From assembly GCA_013339765.2 (NCBI GenBank), contig CM023452.1:161335942-161399941 (forward strand): 64,000 nt of DNA, in the 5' to 3' direction. This DNA is from Haemaphysalis longicornis. Lineage: Eukaryota; Arthropoda; Arachnida; Ixodida; Ixodidae. This document shows positions 1-10,940 of this stretch, piece by piece. The first letter of the stretch is position 1; every line of letters begins with the position of its first letter. The notes beneath the pieces were generated by a model. That model was given only the letters and a program-made list of their open reading frames with translations. It was not told the DNA's origin and did no database searches. Both the position numbers and the translations under genes were made by a program.

Positions 1-2201
1 GGGTGAGCGTGGTGCTGTGTGCAACCGCCCACCTGTTCTTCTTGGAGACCATAGCATCTGGACCACCTACACACAGACGTTGAAGATTGCCAGGTTGTCT
101 ATAATATTCCGCATTCCTTCATTACGGCATCTGTTCTTAGCGAACAGATTATGTAAAGGAGTATAGTAAACATTAAATGAGGGAACCTAAGTGAACATTC
201 TTAACGTAAGAAACTGCAGATCGTATAAAAATACGCCCATTCAGATAAATGCCTTAAACAGGGAGCATGTGTGCCAGCATTAAAATATTGAATAACGTCA
301 GTACAACGATATTGTGCGGCGAAACCCCACATGAAACAACGGCTGCTGACCTATCACTTTCCCTAACAATTTTAAATGCCTCACACGCCTTTCCATAAGC
401 CAGCCTCAGCGGTAAATTCAGCCAGCAACCTCTTGAAAAATAACTAAGTGCAACGGAATTTAATCACATTTATATTGGTCATTCCAAATTCAGCAAAAAA
501 TACATATTTTGACGTTTAGAGCCAATCCCCATATTTTAAAGGTGTTTCAGAAAATTATCCTAGGGGGACTCGCGTCGTTTTCAGAAACATTTAACATTCG
601 TGTATCAGCGCAGTGCTTCTTTCTCAAAAAGAATGTGTTCTAGATCATTTTCAAACCATCACATTGGGCTGCGTTACTTCCACGATTTTATTAAAGGGCT
701 TGACTCTATAAAACAATTGAGCAGTTTAAGGAAGTTAGTTCGGTGTGGAATACAGTATTTAAAGCACAGATGCCATTTTGTTGAACTTGGTGTACTATTG
801 TTCGCGGCTCGACTGGTGATTGCAGGTGCACCTCAAGAGTGCACCGTTCTTGTTTTTTTTTACATCCATAAATCTGTTGATATTGATACATCCGCCTAAT
901 TTGTCCTTTATGCACAATATACCAGTTTGTTCATACATGACGATGTGCCAACTGAGCTGGGTAAACACGTAAATTTGACCTCAGCTCTAATTATTAAGTG
1001 GGCCTCGGACAAGTGTTCACTAAAAAGTGTTCCGAAAAAACTCTATTATGGTTTAAAGAAAGTTTGTTATTACAAGCTCTTCGATTCAAAGTCAAGTGAT
1101 CGCACAATAGTATTGGGAACTACGACCTGCAGCAGCTGCAACACAGAAACTATACCCCCGAAAAAAAAATTTTTAGTCTTCTAAGAATATTAAGGCTCAC
1201 CTCGACTACCACATTGTCACCCCTGTTTATAAAACACGACAGACAGCCAAAAACCTAAATTTACTGTTTAAATATTGTTACACATCAAAAGCAACGAAAT
1301 ATATCTCAGCGATAATTGTGCTCAAAATGCACATTTTCCTTTCCCTAAACCACACACAAAGAGAAAAATAATTAGAAATAACTCTGGTTACCAACACGTA
1401 GACTACCAAGTTCCCATTCTTCTAAATAATTCAACCAGACTAAGAAGTGCAAAACAGTACGTATTTTAAATGTCATACAATTCTACTAATATTTCAAATG
1501 GTGTATCTGCAAAAAGCGTGCTCCAACGTTTCTAAATGTTTTACTTCTGAGCACAATTTGCAATTTCTTTCATGCTTTTTGTGCGCCAAGCTAATATTGT
1601 TAGTTTCGGCTTACTAAGGGTTGCCTGCATTTTTAGGAGCGCTGTTTCTTGTGTATCTGTGCCATGCCGCAAAAATATTTGTGTACATAAGGATGCAGGC
1701 TCTGTGACATTTGCATACTGTGTTCGCTGTGCAAATGCATAGTTGTGCCACACTACTTTTGTGGCATAGGTCTCGATTAGGCTTCTAGCATTTTACTTTT
1801 CCCCTGCTCTTTCCATCATTTTTATAACGCCGAAAGGAATAAACTTCAAACCAAACTTTCTCGAGTGGTCTACGTAATTCCCCATCACTGCACTTTTTTC
1901 GCTTGACAAGTTAATCGTCTCCTTTATAATTCCAATCTTCTGCTTTATAATTCTTTACTTTATTCCGGGGTGAAATACAGTGCCCTTGCCTGGGCAACAG
2001 CCACGTATATAAGTACACGAAACTCCAGTTTTTTTGTCGCCGGTGGGGAGACGAAAACGATCACGTTTTGTATGGACTCAAGTTCGGAATCTCCAAATTG
2101 ACGGACTACGCTCACTGGCAAGTGAACAGCTTTACCATCATGCTCCTAACGTTATCCAGAACATTTCGGTACATCACGTGGCGTTGGAGAATCTCTCTTT
2201 C
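1..2201. other. Intergenic DNA, no gene seen
   Basis: AT-rich sequence with only short random-looking open frames and no recognisable domain, RNA gene or repeat. A minus-strand open frame of about 70 codons at 1541-1753 has no detectable family signature. A TATA-like gtatataag lies near 2006. The stretch ends at the first LTR of the adjoining gypsy element. Confidence 0.6.
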
Positions 2202-2803
2202 TGTGAAGAAGTAGCCGTAACTTTGCGTTTTTGAAGAAGATGTTGTCCAAGAAGACGGCCAATCCCTACGGTGGGGCTATGTGCCACGAAGAGGAAGCGG
2301 AGGTGCGCTAGAGGTTTCCGGCGAAGGGGTGTGTTGTGGATTGCTCGGCGGTGATCGGGAGCAAGAGGGCAGCCTGCGGACCGGACGCCGCTGTTCCAGT
2401 ACCGGGTGCGCGACCGTGGTTCCCCTGCGACGACCTAGAAGGCAACGGACAGGGAACGACAGCACGGACCAGCGCCCCACGACCTGCCCACGTTCGAGAA
2501 AGTTCCGCCGGCGCGCCGAAGAAGCTCCAGCCAACCTGCACCCTTCCGAACAGCTCATCCAACACGTGAGACTGTTGCAGTTGGCCAACTTGACTTCCGT
2601 TTAAACGGACTCGTGTTTTTTAAAAGTTATCAGCCCTAGTTAGTTGCCTTTTTCCGTCGCCTTTCCACTCCGCGTGTTCTGCCATACCCGAACCCTATAA
2701 AGCGTGCCATCTTCAGTTCTTCTCCATGTTCCGGTGCCCTGTCTCGTTATTCTCCCGTCCGTAACACTGGGGATCGTTAGAAGAGCCTGTATTCCATAAC
2801 ACA
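2202..2803 (+). repeat. 5' LTR of gypsy element A
   Basis: Starts TGTGAAGAAG and ends CATAACACA. The same sequence recurs at 5103-5710 with substitutions and small indels. It is followed by a two-base spacer and a TGG-initiated primer-binding-site-like sequence, which fixes this end as the 5' LTR of a plus-strand element. The small open frames inside it, in several registers, are not genes. Confidence 0.85.
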
Positions 2804-2805
2804 TC

Positions 2806-2823
2806 TGGCGTCCGCGACAGGAC
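2806..2823 (+). other. Probable primer-binding site of gypsy element A
   Basis: TGGCGTCCGCGACAGGAC begins two bases after the LTR end. It starts with TGG, the complement of a tRNA 3' CCA. I did not assign the primer tRNA. Confidence 0.6.
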
Positions 2824-2889
2824 TTTTCATTCACTTAACCGGAAGAGCTAACGTCACCAGCACGAGGATTGGAGAGTGCGAGACGTGAC

Positions 2890-3780
2890 ATGGATCTCGA
2901 AAAAGTAGTCACGCTTGGTACCCAACTAGGTCTCAGGGACTCTGAGCTCCGGGAATGGGTGAGGGCAGAGCAAGATCGTATGAGAGCTGAGAGGGCAGCA
3001 GAACGTGAGGCTAACAAGGCAGCTGCAGAGCTGGAGTATGCGAACCTTCAGCTAAAGTTAAGACTGCAGGAAGGTGCCAGGAACAATCCGCAGGGCAACG
3101 AAGCGAGCGGATCAGCGGCAGCACCGGCGCCTATCTCCATAAGCCCACACAATTTCATTCCCCCGTTTGATGATTGTCGGGATGATCTAGACGCCTACCT
3201 CACGTGGTTTGAGAGGATAGCGCTCGCGCAACTGTGGCTGGAAGATAAATGGGCTGTTGGCCTGAGCATGTATCTGACTGGAGACGCTCTCACAGTCATC
3301 GGGAGAATGACGCCTGAGGACTCTCTGAGCTACCAGAAGGTCAAGTTGGCTCTTCTCCAGCGATTTCGATTCACTGCTCAGGGCTACAATGACAAGTTCT
3401 GCCATGCCAAGGCTGAAGATGGAGAAACTGGAGTACAGTTTGCGGCCCCTCTGTCAGGATATTTTGATCGGTGGATCGAGACGTCCGGCGTACCAAAGAC
3501 ATTTGAGAGCCTAGGCGACAAAATTATCGCCGAGCAGTTCCTGGAGTGCTGCAGCCAGGAACTTGTGGTCTTCATTAAAGAAAGAGACTGCCTGACTATT
3601 ACCCAAATGGCCGAGGTTTCCGATCGGTTTCTGGAAGCCCAGTCTCTAAGAACTTGGGGAAGTTCAAGGAAGACACTCCGACACATGCAGGCTCGAGTCA
3701 TACTGATGGCGCTGCAAAGAAAGGGCCGACTTGCTTTATTTGTGATAGAGTTGGACATCGTGCTCCTGATTGCCGTATGA
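2890..3780 (+). pseudogene. gag (capsid) of gypsy element A, frameshifted
   Basis: The frame opens with ATG at 2890 (an upstream in-frame TTG at 2869 is less likely). The N-terminal ~75 residues are highly charged and helical (Arg/Glu/Ala-rich, coiled-coil-like). The following ~200 residues resemble the SCAN-like capsid of arthropod Ty3/gypsy gags: a PPFDD...DLDAYLTWFER motif and a hydrophobic helical bundle ending near EAQSL. From about 3650 the frame reads nonsense until the stop at 3778. The true continuation, with the zinc knuckles, is in another frame from 3654, so a single-base-type frameshift has broken the polyprotein. In an active element this protein would package the RNA into virus-like particles. 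Confidence 0.75.
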
Positions 3781-4499
3781 CGGGACAAGCTCCAATCTGC
3801 TCCAAGTGCGGCAAACTAGGACACAAGAGCGAGAACAGAAAATCGAGAGAGCCCCATCCCAAGCAAGTTTCTGCTTGTGTAGTAGCGACATACAGGAAAA
3901 TGAGACGAGGTACTCGTCCTTACATGCATACTTCTGATCCTAATCCGCGGAAGACGTTTGGAGGAGACGCAACTCAACCAGGACGCTCCGCCGACAACTT
4001 ACCTGTTCTTACCAGTCAGATGTACGGTAAATCCATAACTATGCTGCGGGATTCAGGAAGCAACGCCGTAATTGTACGCAAAGAGCTCGTGCCAGATACG
4101 TGCCTGACAGGTCAAGCCACCACTGTGTTGTTCCTGGACAAGGCAACACAGCGCCTCCCAGAGGCATATATCAAGATCCCTACGCCCTACTTTTCAGGCC
4201 ACGTCCTGGCGAAGTGCATGACCGACCAACTTTATGACTTGGTCCTGGGTAACATCTCCGGCGCGAGAGATTCATGCCTTCCTGACCCGAACTTCACGCA
4301 ACAAGCACACCAAGCAGATCAGATGAAGAAGCTACGTGCGCACCGCCATAAGCACAGCGACACCAGAGACAACAAGCCACCCGAAGTAGTCTCCGCTGTC
4401 AAGGCCGATAACTTAACACCAAAGAACTTCACATTTCCTGAGGTGACAAGAGAGGAGATGAAGACAAAGCAATGTGAAGATAGAACTCTGCGTAGTTGA
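3654..4499 (+). pseudogene. gag zinc knuckles and aspartic protease of gypsy element A
   Basis: Continues the gag in a second frame. A first CCHC knuckle is intact (CFICDRVGHRAPDC, near 3735-3776). The second (starting CSKCGKLGH) has lost its last cysteine to arginine. Further on, MLRDSGSNAVIV (about 4040-4076) carries the DSG active-site triad of retropepsin-type proteases. The frame ends at a stop at 4497. The knuckles would bind element RNA and the protease would cut the polyprotein. No RT follows, which is the expected place for it in ordinary gypsy elements. Confidence 0.7.
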
Positions 4500-4568
4500 T
4501 TTAAGAGGCAAGGTAAGGAAGTCACATCTCGAAGGGGCAAAACCTACCTATTTGTCAAAGAGGACGGC

Positions 4569-4952
4569 TTGCTGTACCGACGATGCCACCTCTCATCGGG
4601 TCAACATTACAGCAAACTGGTAATTCCAAAACAATTCCAATACTCTGTGCTCGAGATAGCTCACAAAATTAGATCCTGCTACCAAGATATTCGGAAGACA
4701 ACAAAAACAATCCTTCACGAATACTACTGGCCGAATATCTACGCCGACATTAAAACATTCGTCAGATCTTGCAATGTTTGCCAGCGGAATGCTCCAAATC
4801 ATGAAGTTGGTGTAGTGCCTTTGTGGAAGACGCCTATTTGTGCGACAGCATTGTCTTACGGACTGATGCATTCGACAATATGTAGGAGCCGCGCTTCTGC
4901 AAGAGTGCCTACTAGTACTGTTAGGACACTGATCAACTGTACACTGCATTAG
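4569..4952 (+). pseudogene. Integrase N-terminal zinc-binding domain of gypsy element A
   Basis: The translation starts with a DGLLYRR-like motif typical of the region just before integrase, then reads through an H2C2-like domain (EYYWPNIYADIKTFVRS, then CNVC). One histidine of the finger appears replaced. After VVPLW the homology to the integrase core fades and the frame ends at 4950. It comes right after the protease segment, so protease and integrase are adjacent. About 150 bp of unrecognised sequence and a polypurine tract lead to the 3' LTR. Confidence 0.65.
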
Positions 4953-5087
4953 GCTTCGTGAAAACGTTGATGCCTATTTCCTCAGTAGAGTGTGAACATC
5001 CGCGTGTGTGATTTCCCCACCAGTGCGTTTTTCTTTTTGGTGGAGTAGTGAGGATGTGAAAGTGTGTGTCTTCGCCGACAACTTTCT

Positions 5088-5102
5088 AAAGTGGGGAGAC
5101 AA
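5088..5102 (+). other. Polypurine tract of gypsy element A
   Basis: aaagtggggagacaa sits immediately 5' of the TGTGAGG that opens the 3' LTR, as expected for the plus-strand primer of reverse transcription. Confidence 0.6.
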
Positions 5103-5710
5103 TGTGAGGAAGTAGCCGTAACTTTGCGTTTTTGAAGAACATTTTGCCCTAGAAGACGGCCAATCCCTATGGTGGGGCTATGTGCCACGACGAGGAGGAG
5201 AAGGTGTGCTAGAGGTTTCCGGCGAAGGGGACGGTGTGTTCTGGATTGCTCGGCGGTGATCGGGAGCAAGAGGGCAGCCTGCGGACTGGACGCCGCTGTT
5301 CCAGTAGCGGGTGCGCGACCGTGGCTCCCCTGCGACGGCCTAGAAGGCAACGGCCAGGGAACGACAGCACGGACCAGCGCCCCACGACCTGCCCACGTTC
5401 GACGAAGTTCCGCCGGGGCGCTGAAGAAGCTCCAGCCAACGTGCACCCTCCCGAACAGCTCATCCAACACGTGAGACTGTTGCAGTTGGCCAACTTGACT
5501 TCCGTTTAAACGGACTCGTGTTTTTTTTTTAAGTTAGCAGAACTAGTTAGTTGTCTTTTTCCGGCGCCTTTCCACGCCGCGTGTTCTGCCATAACCCAAC
5601 CCTATAAAGCGTGCCATCTTCTGTTCTTCTCCATGTTCCGGTGCCCTGTCTCATTATTCTCCCGTCCGTAACGCTGAGGATCGTTAGAAGAGCCTGTATT
5701 CCATCACACT
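5103..5710 (+). repeat. 3' LTR of gypsy element A
   Basis: Direct repeat of 2202-2803. It shares the start TGTGARGAAGTAGCCGTAAC and the end attccat(a/c)acac. The final base pair is altered (cact instead of caca). Confidence 0.85.
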
Positions 5711-6598
5711 CTCCTTAATTATCGGACTCAGGATTTCATGGCGGCTCCGCTTCTGCTAAGCCTACGACGTCAAAATTCAATACTTTGCCTTCGGATATGC
5801 AATCTGGCGCAGAGCCCCCCCCCCCTCCCAGCGCCAAACTCTTAGCGCTACGAGGCCATGAAATTAGACCAACCGAATGGCCGCAGTTTCCTACTAAAGA
5901 ATCCTGGACCGGTGTCATCTACTCGAGCATCAAGAAGGCGCCTTTGAAGTTACTGGGCAACGGCACGTCAATCCTGTGCACCCTCTGTTTCACCTACCAC
6001 TGGCGCCAACACCCGCCATGCCACGCAACCGCGCTTGCCAAAAGACAATTACACCGTTAAAAAATCACCCGCTAAACCTCGTGACCTGCCCCACCGTCCT
6101 CCAAAGCTTTGTAACAGGAAGTGCGATTCCCCGGCTAAAATCTTACAACACCATCGTTATACAAATACAGACGTCTTTAAATTTTGTCGTTGCAAGTATG
6201 CCCAACCCCAGTTTTGCAATCACGCTGAGCACGATTACATGTGTGCAAAACGCTGGAGAGAAGAATACGAAATCGGGCCATACCTGCAGCCATCCACCCC
6301 CCCCCCCCCCACCACACACACAGTCTCCTAGCAGACATCCGTGGTTTGGACCCGGATCAACAAATAAAGTTCTCGCCGATATCCTACAGGCCAAAAAGCC
6401 TCAACCCATACCCGCTCGCCTCATGGGCCAAAACGCATCGGCACACCGGACCTTACAGGGCCCTCACGTGCCATTTTAGGTGAAAGTGGGCAGCCTGCCA
6501 CACCGTTGCCACCCATTCTGATAGAGCGTACAATTTTGCCAACGGTACGGCGACATAGGCCATTGGCGAGATGTCTACCCGCCTCAAACTGCCCTAAA

Positions 6599-6653
6599 TG
6601 CCCCACTTGTGACTGAGCAACCTCCCGCAGGTTGCTCAGTCACAAGTGGGGCA
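6599..6653. repeat. Perfect 25-bp hairpin (inverted repeat)
   Basis: Arms 6599-6623 and 6629-6653 are exact reverse complements (tgccccacttgtgactgagc... and its mirror), separated by the five bases cccgc. The flanking LINE is heavily mutated, so perfect arms imply a later inverted duplication, or an assembly fold-back. Confidence 0.95.
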
Positions 6654-6786
6654 ACGTTAGAGCATGCCGCCGCCAGCAAAGACTGCCCTAAACTACGGAT
6701 ACCCGCCTCCCAAATCACAAGCCCCAGCACTTGCCCCAGCCACTTGGGCAAACCGCCTCTTCAGTTTCTATGAGATGGTCACGTTG

Positions 6787-6872
6787 AGCTGGTGAGACGG
6801 TAATTGGTGGTGATCAGTGGTGATCGGTAGAGATCATGAGCTGGTGATTGGTGAGCTGGTGAGCCGGTCAGG
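6787..6872. repeat. Short GGTGA-rich imperfect tandem repeat
   Basis: The stretch repeats ggtgatc(a/g)gt and gagctggtga motifs in several imperfect copies. It reads as a local simple-sequence expansion inside the decayed LINE. Confidence 0.6.
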
Positions 6873-7469
6873 TTAACAGTTCCCCCCCCAAAGGTGAGCC
6901 TGTCAGATGTTGTCTCACGCTTCCCTGCTGCTCGCTGATTCCCTCTTGCCACAACGGGACCAGTACTACCCTCTACAACCACACTGCCTCCGCCCCCGCT
7001 ATAGAACAACTTTTAATCGAAATAAAACAACAAAACCCCACGTGTTCCAACGTATTGAAGCACAAAAAGCTGCTAACCACGTCCACCAAGAACTCCCGAA
7101 AGCCGTACCTCCCACGCCCTCTTTGCCGAAAAGTTTCTGATTAAAGTCACGTCACTTACCGAAAAAGAAATAACCAATGCCTTGGTTACTGTTAATAAGA
7201 TTTACCGACACTTTCAAGACTCTCCTTCGGCTCACTGACTCCCTCACCCAGTGCATGACCGCTCTAGAAAGGCGAGCCAGTCCAACCTTACGCATGCTAT
7301 CCTGTAGGGCATTGACGCCCCCAAAGGTGACCGGACTCCTCAGCCAAAGAAGCTGAAGATACTGTCATGGGACCTCGTCGATAATCCGTTGGCACCATGG
7401 CCCACGACCAAGGACGACGGCAACAAGCGAGAAGCCATGTGCGGGCCGCAGCCAGCCAGGGCTCTGTTG

Positions 7470-8270
7470 TGGCCGAATGCGAATACTTCTCCCTATTATT
7501 TTTACACATCGCTTCATTACCATACGGTTCGTGTTATATGCCGCCCCATAAAAATACCTCCTCATCCCCATACCCACACAGCCGCCGCCACCACCTCCCG
7601 CCGGATGACGACTTACCCCTTTGCAATTACATTTCTCAATGAAACTGGCCGTCATAAAACAGCAAAAAAGCCCAGTTCAACCACTACATATGCCAATGTC
7701 CCCAGGATAATATTGCCCTCAATTAAACCGACTCGCCAACATCAATGCTCCATGGCTTCGAATGCTTCACCGAAGATCCCTCTCGTCGTACACCTGTGTT
7801 CACCCCTAAAACATTCCCGGCGCAACAGTATCGTATTCCGTCATTCATTACCCCATTTTCGTCAAGATTCTCTCAACTCACCCTTGCCAACACAGCCTCT
7901 TCATCCTCAGCGTGTACAGTCCCCCACCACACCGTTTGAGGTCAACCACCCCTTCCCCATGATGTCAACACAAAAAGCCGCCTCTAACCCTTGTTCTCCT
8001 GCTTGGGGATTTCAACGCCCCCCAAGCCACTTCGAAAGGCACTGCCTTTCTTCACGCAGCGCCAAACCACGCATTCGCCATGCGCAATACCTTAGCCCTC
8101 GTGACGGTGTAGGAAGCAGAGCTTCGCGCGACACCAACCCGCCGTTCACTTTTGCTCGAAATGCCCCTCGTCTCGAATGGCAGAGACTACCCGACACTTT
8201 GTGGAGCCACCACCACATCATAACCCTCGCTCGTCGAGGCCTTATGTTCAAGGGTAAAATCGCTCATGCC
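7470..8270 (+). pseudogene. LINE copy A endonuclease (EEP) remnant
   Basis: The frame through 7990 reads LVLLLGDFNAPQA, the GDFNAPH signature of apurinic-like LINE endonucleases. It is preceded by VYSPP as in copy C (NVYSPPL...LLGDFNAPH). Downstream the order of conserved pieces continues in other frames. A 315-codon open frame across this region (7389-8336) is in a different register from the GDFNAP motif and is coincidental. The domain would nick target DNA. This copy cannot function. Confidence 0.7.
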
Positions 8271-8429
8271 ACTTTCAGCAATGCGTCCTCTATTCCCAAG
8301 GACCCCCTTCCTTGCCTGATGATTCAAGAAGCTTGAAGAATAGACATCGCAGCTCCTTTCCCCTGTACAGAAGTACACAACCGTCATCCCCTTCACTACA
8401 GCCAATCTCTCTGTGGACGCACATATTCC

Positions 8430-9812
8430 ACATTTATGGGTAACACGACGAGGCTTATTAAACTGCTGGAAGACGGGAAAGCACAATCGCTCGCTAAAGC
8501 GCCGTATCGCTGAGTCACCCAGTCTGCCACAGAATATGCTCAAACCCACCAACTCAAAATTGCCGCTCTTCCTGCGATGAGCTGCAAGAAACGCTCAGCA
8601 CCAAGCGGGCATGATGAAGCCTGAGAAATCTTCTGGGCGCAAAACGCTCCAAAACTGATACCGATCGCCACATTCAACATGTGATTGATAACCCCATGCC
8701 CGACCCCACCTTCGAGACCCCTACGCATGAAGTTTTCCGGTCCCCCGAAAACCCCCTCAGCTCCTCCATTCGACGACAAGAAGGGTACTGCAAACCCTAC
8801 GCCTAATTACCATTCACGATTCAAGAATTGCAGCAGGCCTTCGCGCGCATTACGTGTAATACCACCCCGGAAAAAGATTGAATAACCAACAAGATTTTAC
8901 GAAATCTTGGCGAAGACACCCTCAACTCCACCCTTGCCCTCTTCAACAAGCACTGGTCAACCAGGCCCCCATCCTCATTAGTGGCGCCGCGCCGACATTA
9001 CCCTCATCCCGGAGCCGCACAGACCGATCTTCATTGACAATGTTCGCCGCATTTTCCTCTCCTCCTGCGTGTGTAAACCTTCGACCAGCTCGGTCCCTCC
9101 CGACTTAATGCATTCCTGGAGGGCAATAAGCTTTATCCTCACACTATGTTTGGGTTTCCAGCAGACCAGTATACTTGTAGTGAACCATAATAATCTATTG
9201 GCACGAACGGCAAGGAATGGGCGTTCTCTTCTACGTAGAAACCAACGAGTGGCAGTAATGCGCCGTCTTCCAGAGGCGCTGGCGTCGCAGTCGCCATACT
9301 TCAGTCTGTCGGCAGTGGTTATGACTAGATGTTTTGACGCTTTACATCATACGTCGACAGTGGTAACTGCAGAGCGCCTCAAGCAACGGCGGGTTCATCG
9401 GTGGTGCCACTGAAAGAGGCCTCAGTGGCACCCGCAGCGGCGGCAGATGCGGTTTGCTGTAGCCGTTACACCCCACAGCGCTCCCCTTCGCGGCACGAGA
9501 TCTCTCTAGTTCACTGTAAGTTTACCGAAGATGTGCCTCTATATGTTACCGAGCGAATTACTGAAAATGCAGGCTGAACGCACGCAGTCCCATACTTGTA
9601 TTAGATATGCAAGGAGCCTTTGATAATGTCACTAATGCGGTAATCCTGTAAGGCCACAAAACAACCACTTGCAGGGCGGCCACATACAATTTCTTCCGGT
9701 CCTTCCTCAGGAACCGCACTGCCACCCTCCATAATTCCCCACTCCTGTCGCACGCTTTCCCCAGTGCCTCGAAAGGAACACCACCAGGTTCTGTAATCTC
9801 CCATCCCCTATT
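8430..9812 (+). pseudogene. LINE copy A RT, 5' part
   Basis: Fragments align in order with copy C: a linker (GKHNRSLKRRI, about 8475), a pre-RT segment (ITCNTTPEKD, about 8848-8880), and RT motif A as VLDMQGAFDNVTNAVIL at about 9595-9650. Motif B follows as KGTPPGSVISHPLF, ending at 9811, exactly where a TIR element interrupts it. Stops and frame changes occur throughout. Confidence 0.75.
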
Positions 9813-10940
9813 TAAAGGGGTACTGACACAAAATTTTGAAGGCGAGATAACTTCGGAGATACATTGGTGTTGATATACTTACATCTACAAAATATGAGTG
9901 GCGAATACAGCATCCGACATATTTAAAATACATTTTATAGTGTGCAAACTCAACCGAGCAACCGGCGGAGGAGCTTGCGCAATCGTCATCCCCGGGATTT
10001 GGAATAAATAAACAACATCTAAGCCCGCCACATGTTTGTGTTCGCCGCTTTCGCAGGGCCGGCGTTTATCGATGTCTGGTTGCTATGATCGGAGGTCGGA
10101 GTGTCTGCTCTGGAACAACGAACGATCCGATCGGTGGCGGGGCAGGCGCAGGGACTTCGCTGGCTCATCGGGCAGGCTAACGTGGATTAGGTTCTACAGC
10201 GATTCAAGGCGCTCTATTTTTATTGCTTCCTATTACACAGGACACCAAAAGTGCGCTGAGTGATCCGCACGGTTGCAGAGTAGCCGGCGGCAACAGCCGC
10301 AAAGTGGTACAGGTGGCGCAGGTAGCTCGAGCGATAACTTATATCCACCGTACGAAGTGGAAAGCAAGTCCCAAACAACGCAGCACACATGGAAAAAGGA
10401 TTGATGATGCGATGGCGGGTTGCATTAAAAATCGTCATCTGCACCGCTGCAATCGAAGAGTGGAAATCGTGTATGCGCCGCAATGCTAACGAACACTTCT
10501 GTAGGCGGACCTGTAGGCAGACGAGTCGGCTGCTCTCAACGCGCGTCTCCAAATTAACCGTCTGAAGTCTTCTGTAGCTGCTGCAGCAATCTGCACTCGC
10601 TGCGCCTGCGGCGTGGCAACGGTCATTTTTAATCAAGTGACTGATGAAATTAGTACGTAGGGTCATTCGCAGAAACTGCCGGCGACGAGGATTAGACACT
10701 GCAACGGCAGCTCGGCCCTGTGAAATCCGGCGGTCACGTGGACAGCTTCGTGTCGACAAAATTGTACGTTTAACGGCACCTCTTGAAACCGAAACTGCGA
10801 CTGGCCGCATTAAAAACGTCTTTATTTAAACAACCGTCGCACCCTGAACAAAATGAGGTTTCTACACTGGATAAGTAGGTGATTAGCTACACACTGCAAC
10901 AAAAAAGGAAAATGTGAAATTTTTTGTCAGTGCCCCTTTA
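9813..10940. mobile_element. TIR-bearing non-autonomous element nested in LINE copy A
   Basis: The left end TAAAGGGGTACTGACACAAA and the right end (read in reverse complement) TAAAGGGGCACTGACAAAAA form terminal inverted repeats. LINE homology stops just before and resumes just after (SHPLF, then LYADD). The ~1.13-kb interior contains open frames on both strands, including ~196 minus-strand codons at 10220-10810, none resembling a transposase. A target-site duplication could not be fixed, so the superfamily is open. Confidence 0.75.

Larger units (their letters stand above)
2202..5710 (+). mobile_element. Truncated Ty3/gypsy LTR retrotransposon (element A)
   Basis: Two direct repeats of about 600 bp (2202-2803 and 5103-5710) flank an internal region. 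It carries, in order, a primer-binding-site-like sequence, a gag with SCAN-like capsid features, CCHC zinc knuckles, an aspartic protease motif and the H2C2 zinc finger of an integrase, then a polypurine tract. The integrase core, reverse transcriptase and RNase H are missing. Because integrase follows protease directly, the layout fits Ty3/gypsy elements whose integrase lies upstream of RT (GMR1-type order), with everything after the zinc finger deleted. The two LTRs differ at many positions and the reading frames are broken, so the copy is old and non-autonomous. No clear target-site duplication was found. Confidence 0.85.
5785..7350 (+). pseudogene. LINE copy A ORF1 remnant
   Basis: Several frames carry pieces of the family's nucleic-acid-binding ORF1: CTLCFTYHW (about 5980), a Cys/His-rich stretch with CRCKYAQPQFCNH (about 6187-6230) and CAKRWREEY (6244-6270), which corresponds to the segment following the last knuckle in copy D. 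An ATWANRLF segment (about 6740) matches the SWANLL segment of copy D. No frame is open throughout. A perfect hairpin (6599-6653) and a short GGTGA-rich repeat (6787-6872) lie within it. Confidence 0.55.

Noticed and set aside
1541..1753. 70-codon minus-strand frame starting MWHNYAFAQ
   Set aside because: No recognisable family, no splice or promoter support, and similar lengths occur by chance in this AT-rich region.
2034..2060. Second polypurine tract (ggtggggagacg) left of element A
   Set aside because: Resembles the tract at 5088-5102, but no LTR sequence follows it. Taken as chance.
2277..2604. Overlapping open frames of 77-107 codons on both strands, repeated at 5169-5509
   Set aside because: They are the two LTR copies of gypsy element A. 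GC-rich LTR sequence gives open frames in several registers.
2197..5716. Target-site duplication for gypsy element A (ctctttc / ctccttaa)
   Set aside because: The bases immediately next to the LTR ends do not match. The resemblance is only pyrimidine richness.
7389..8336. 315-codon plus-strand open frame
   Set aside because: It lies in a different register from the GDFNAP endonuclease motif of LINE A (frame of 7990) and shows no family signature. Coincidental opening in C-rich decayed LINE sequence.
10220..10810. 196-codon minus-strand open frame inside the TIR element
   Set aside because: No transposase motif, overlapped by plus-strand frames and with low-complexity Arg/Ser composition.
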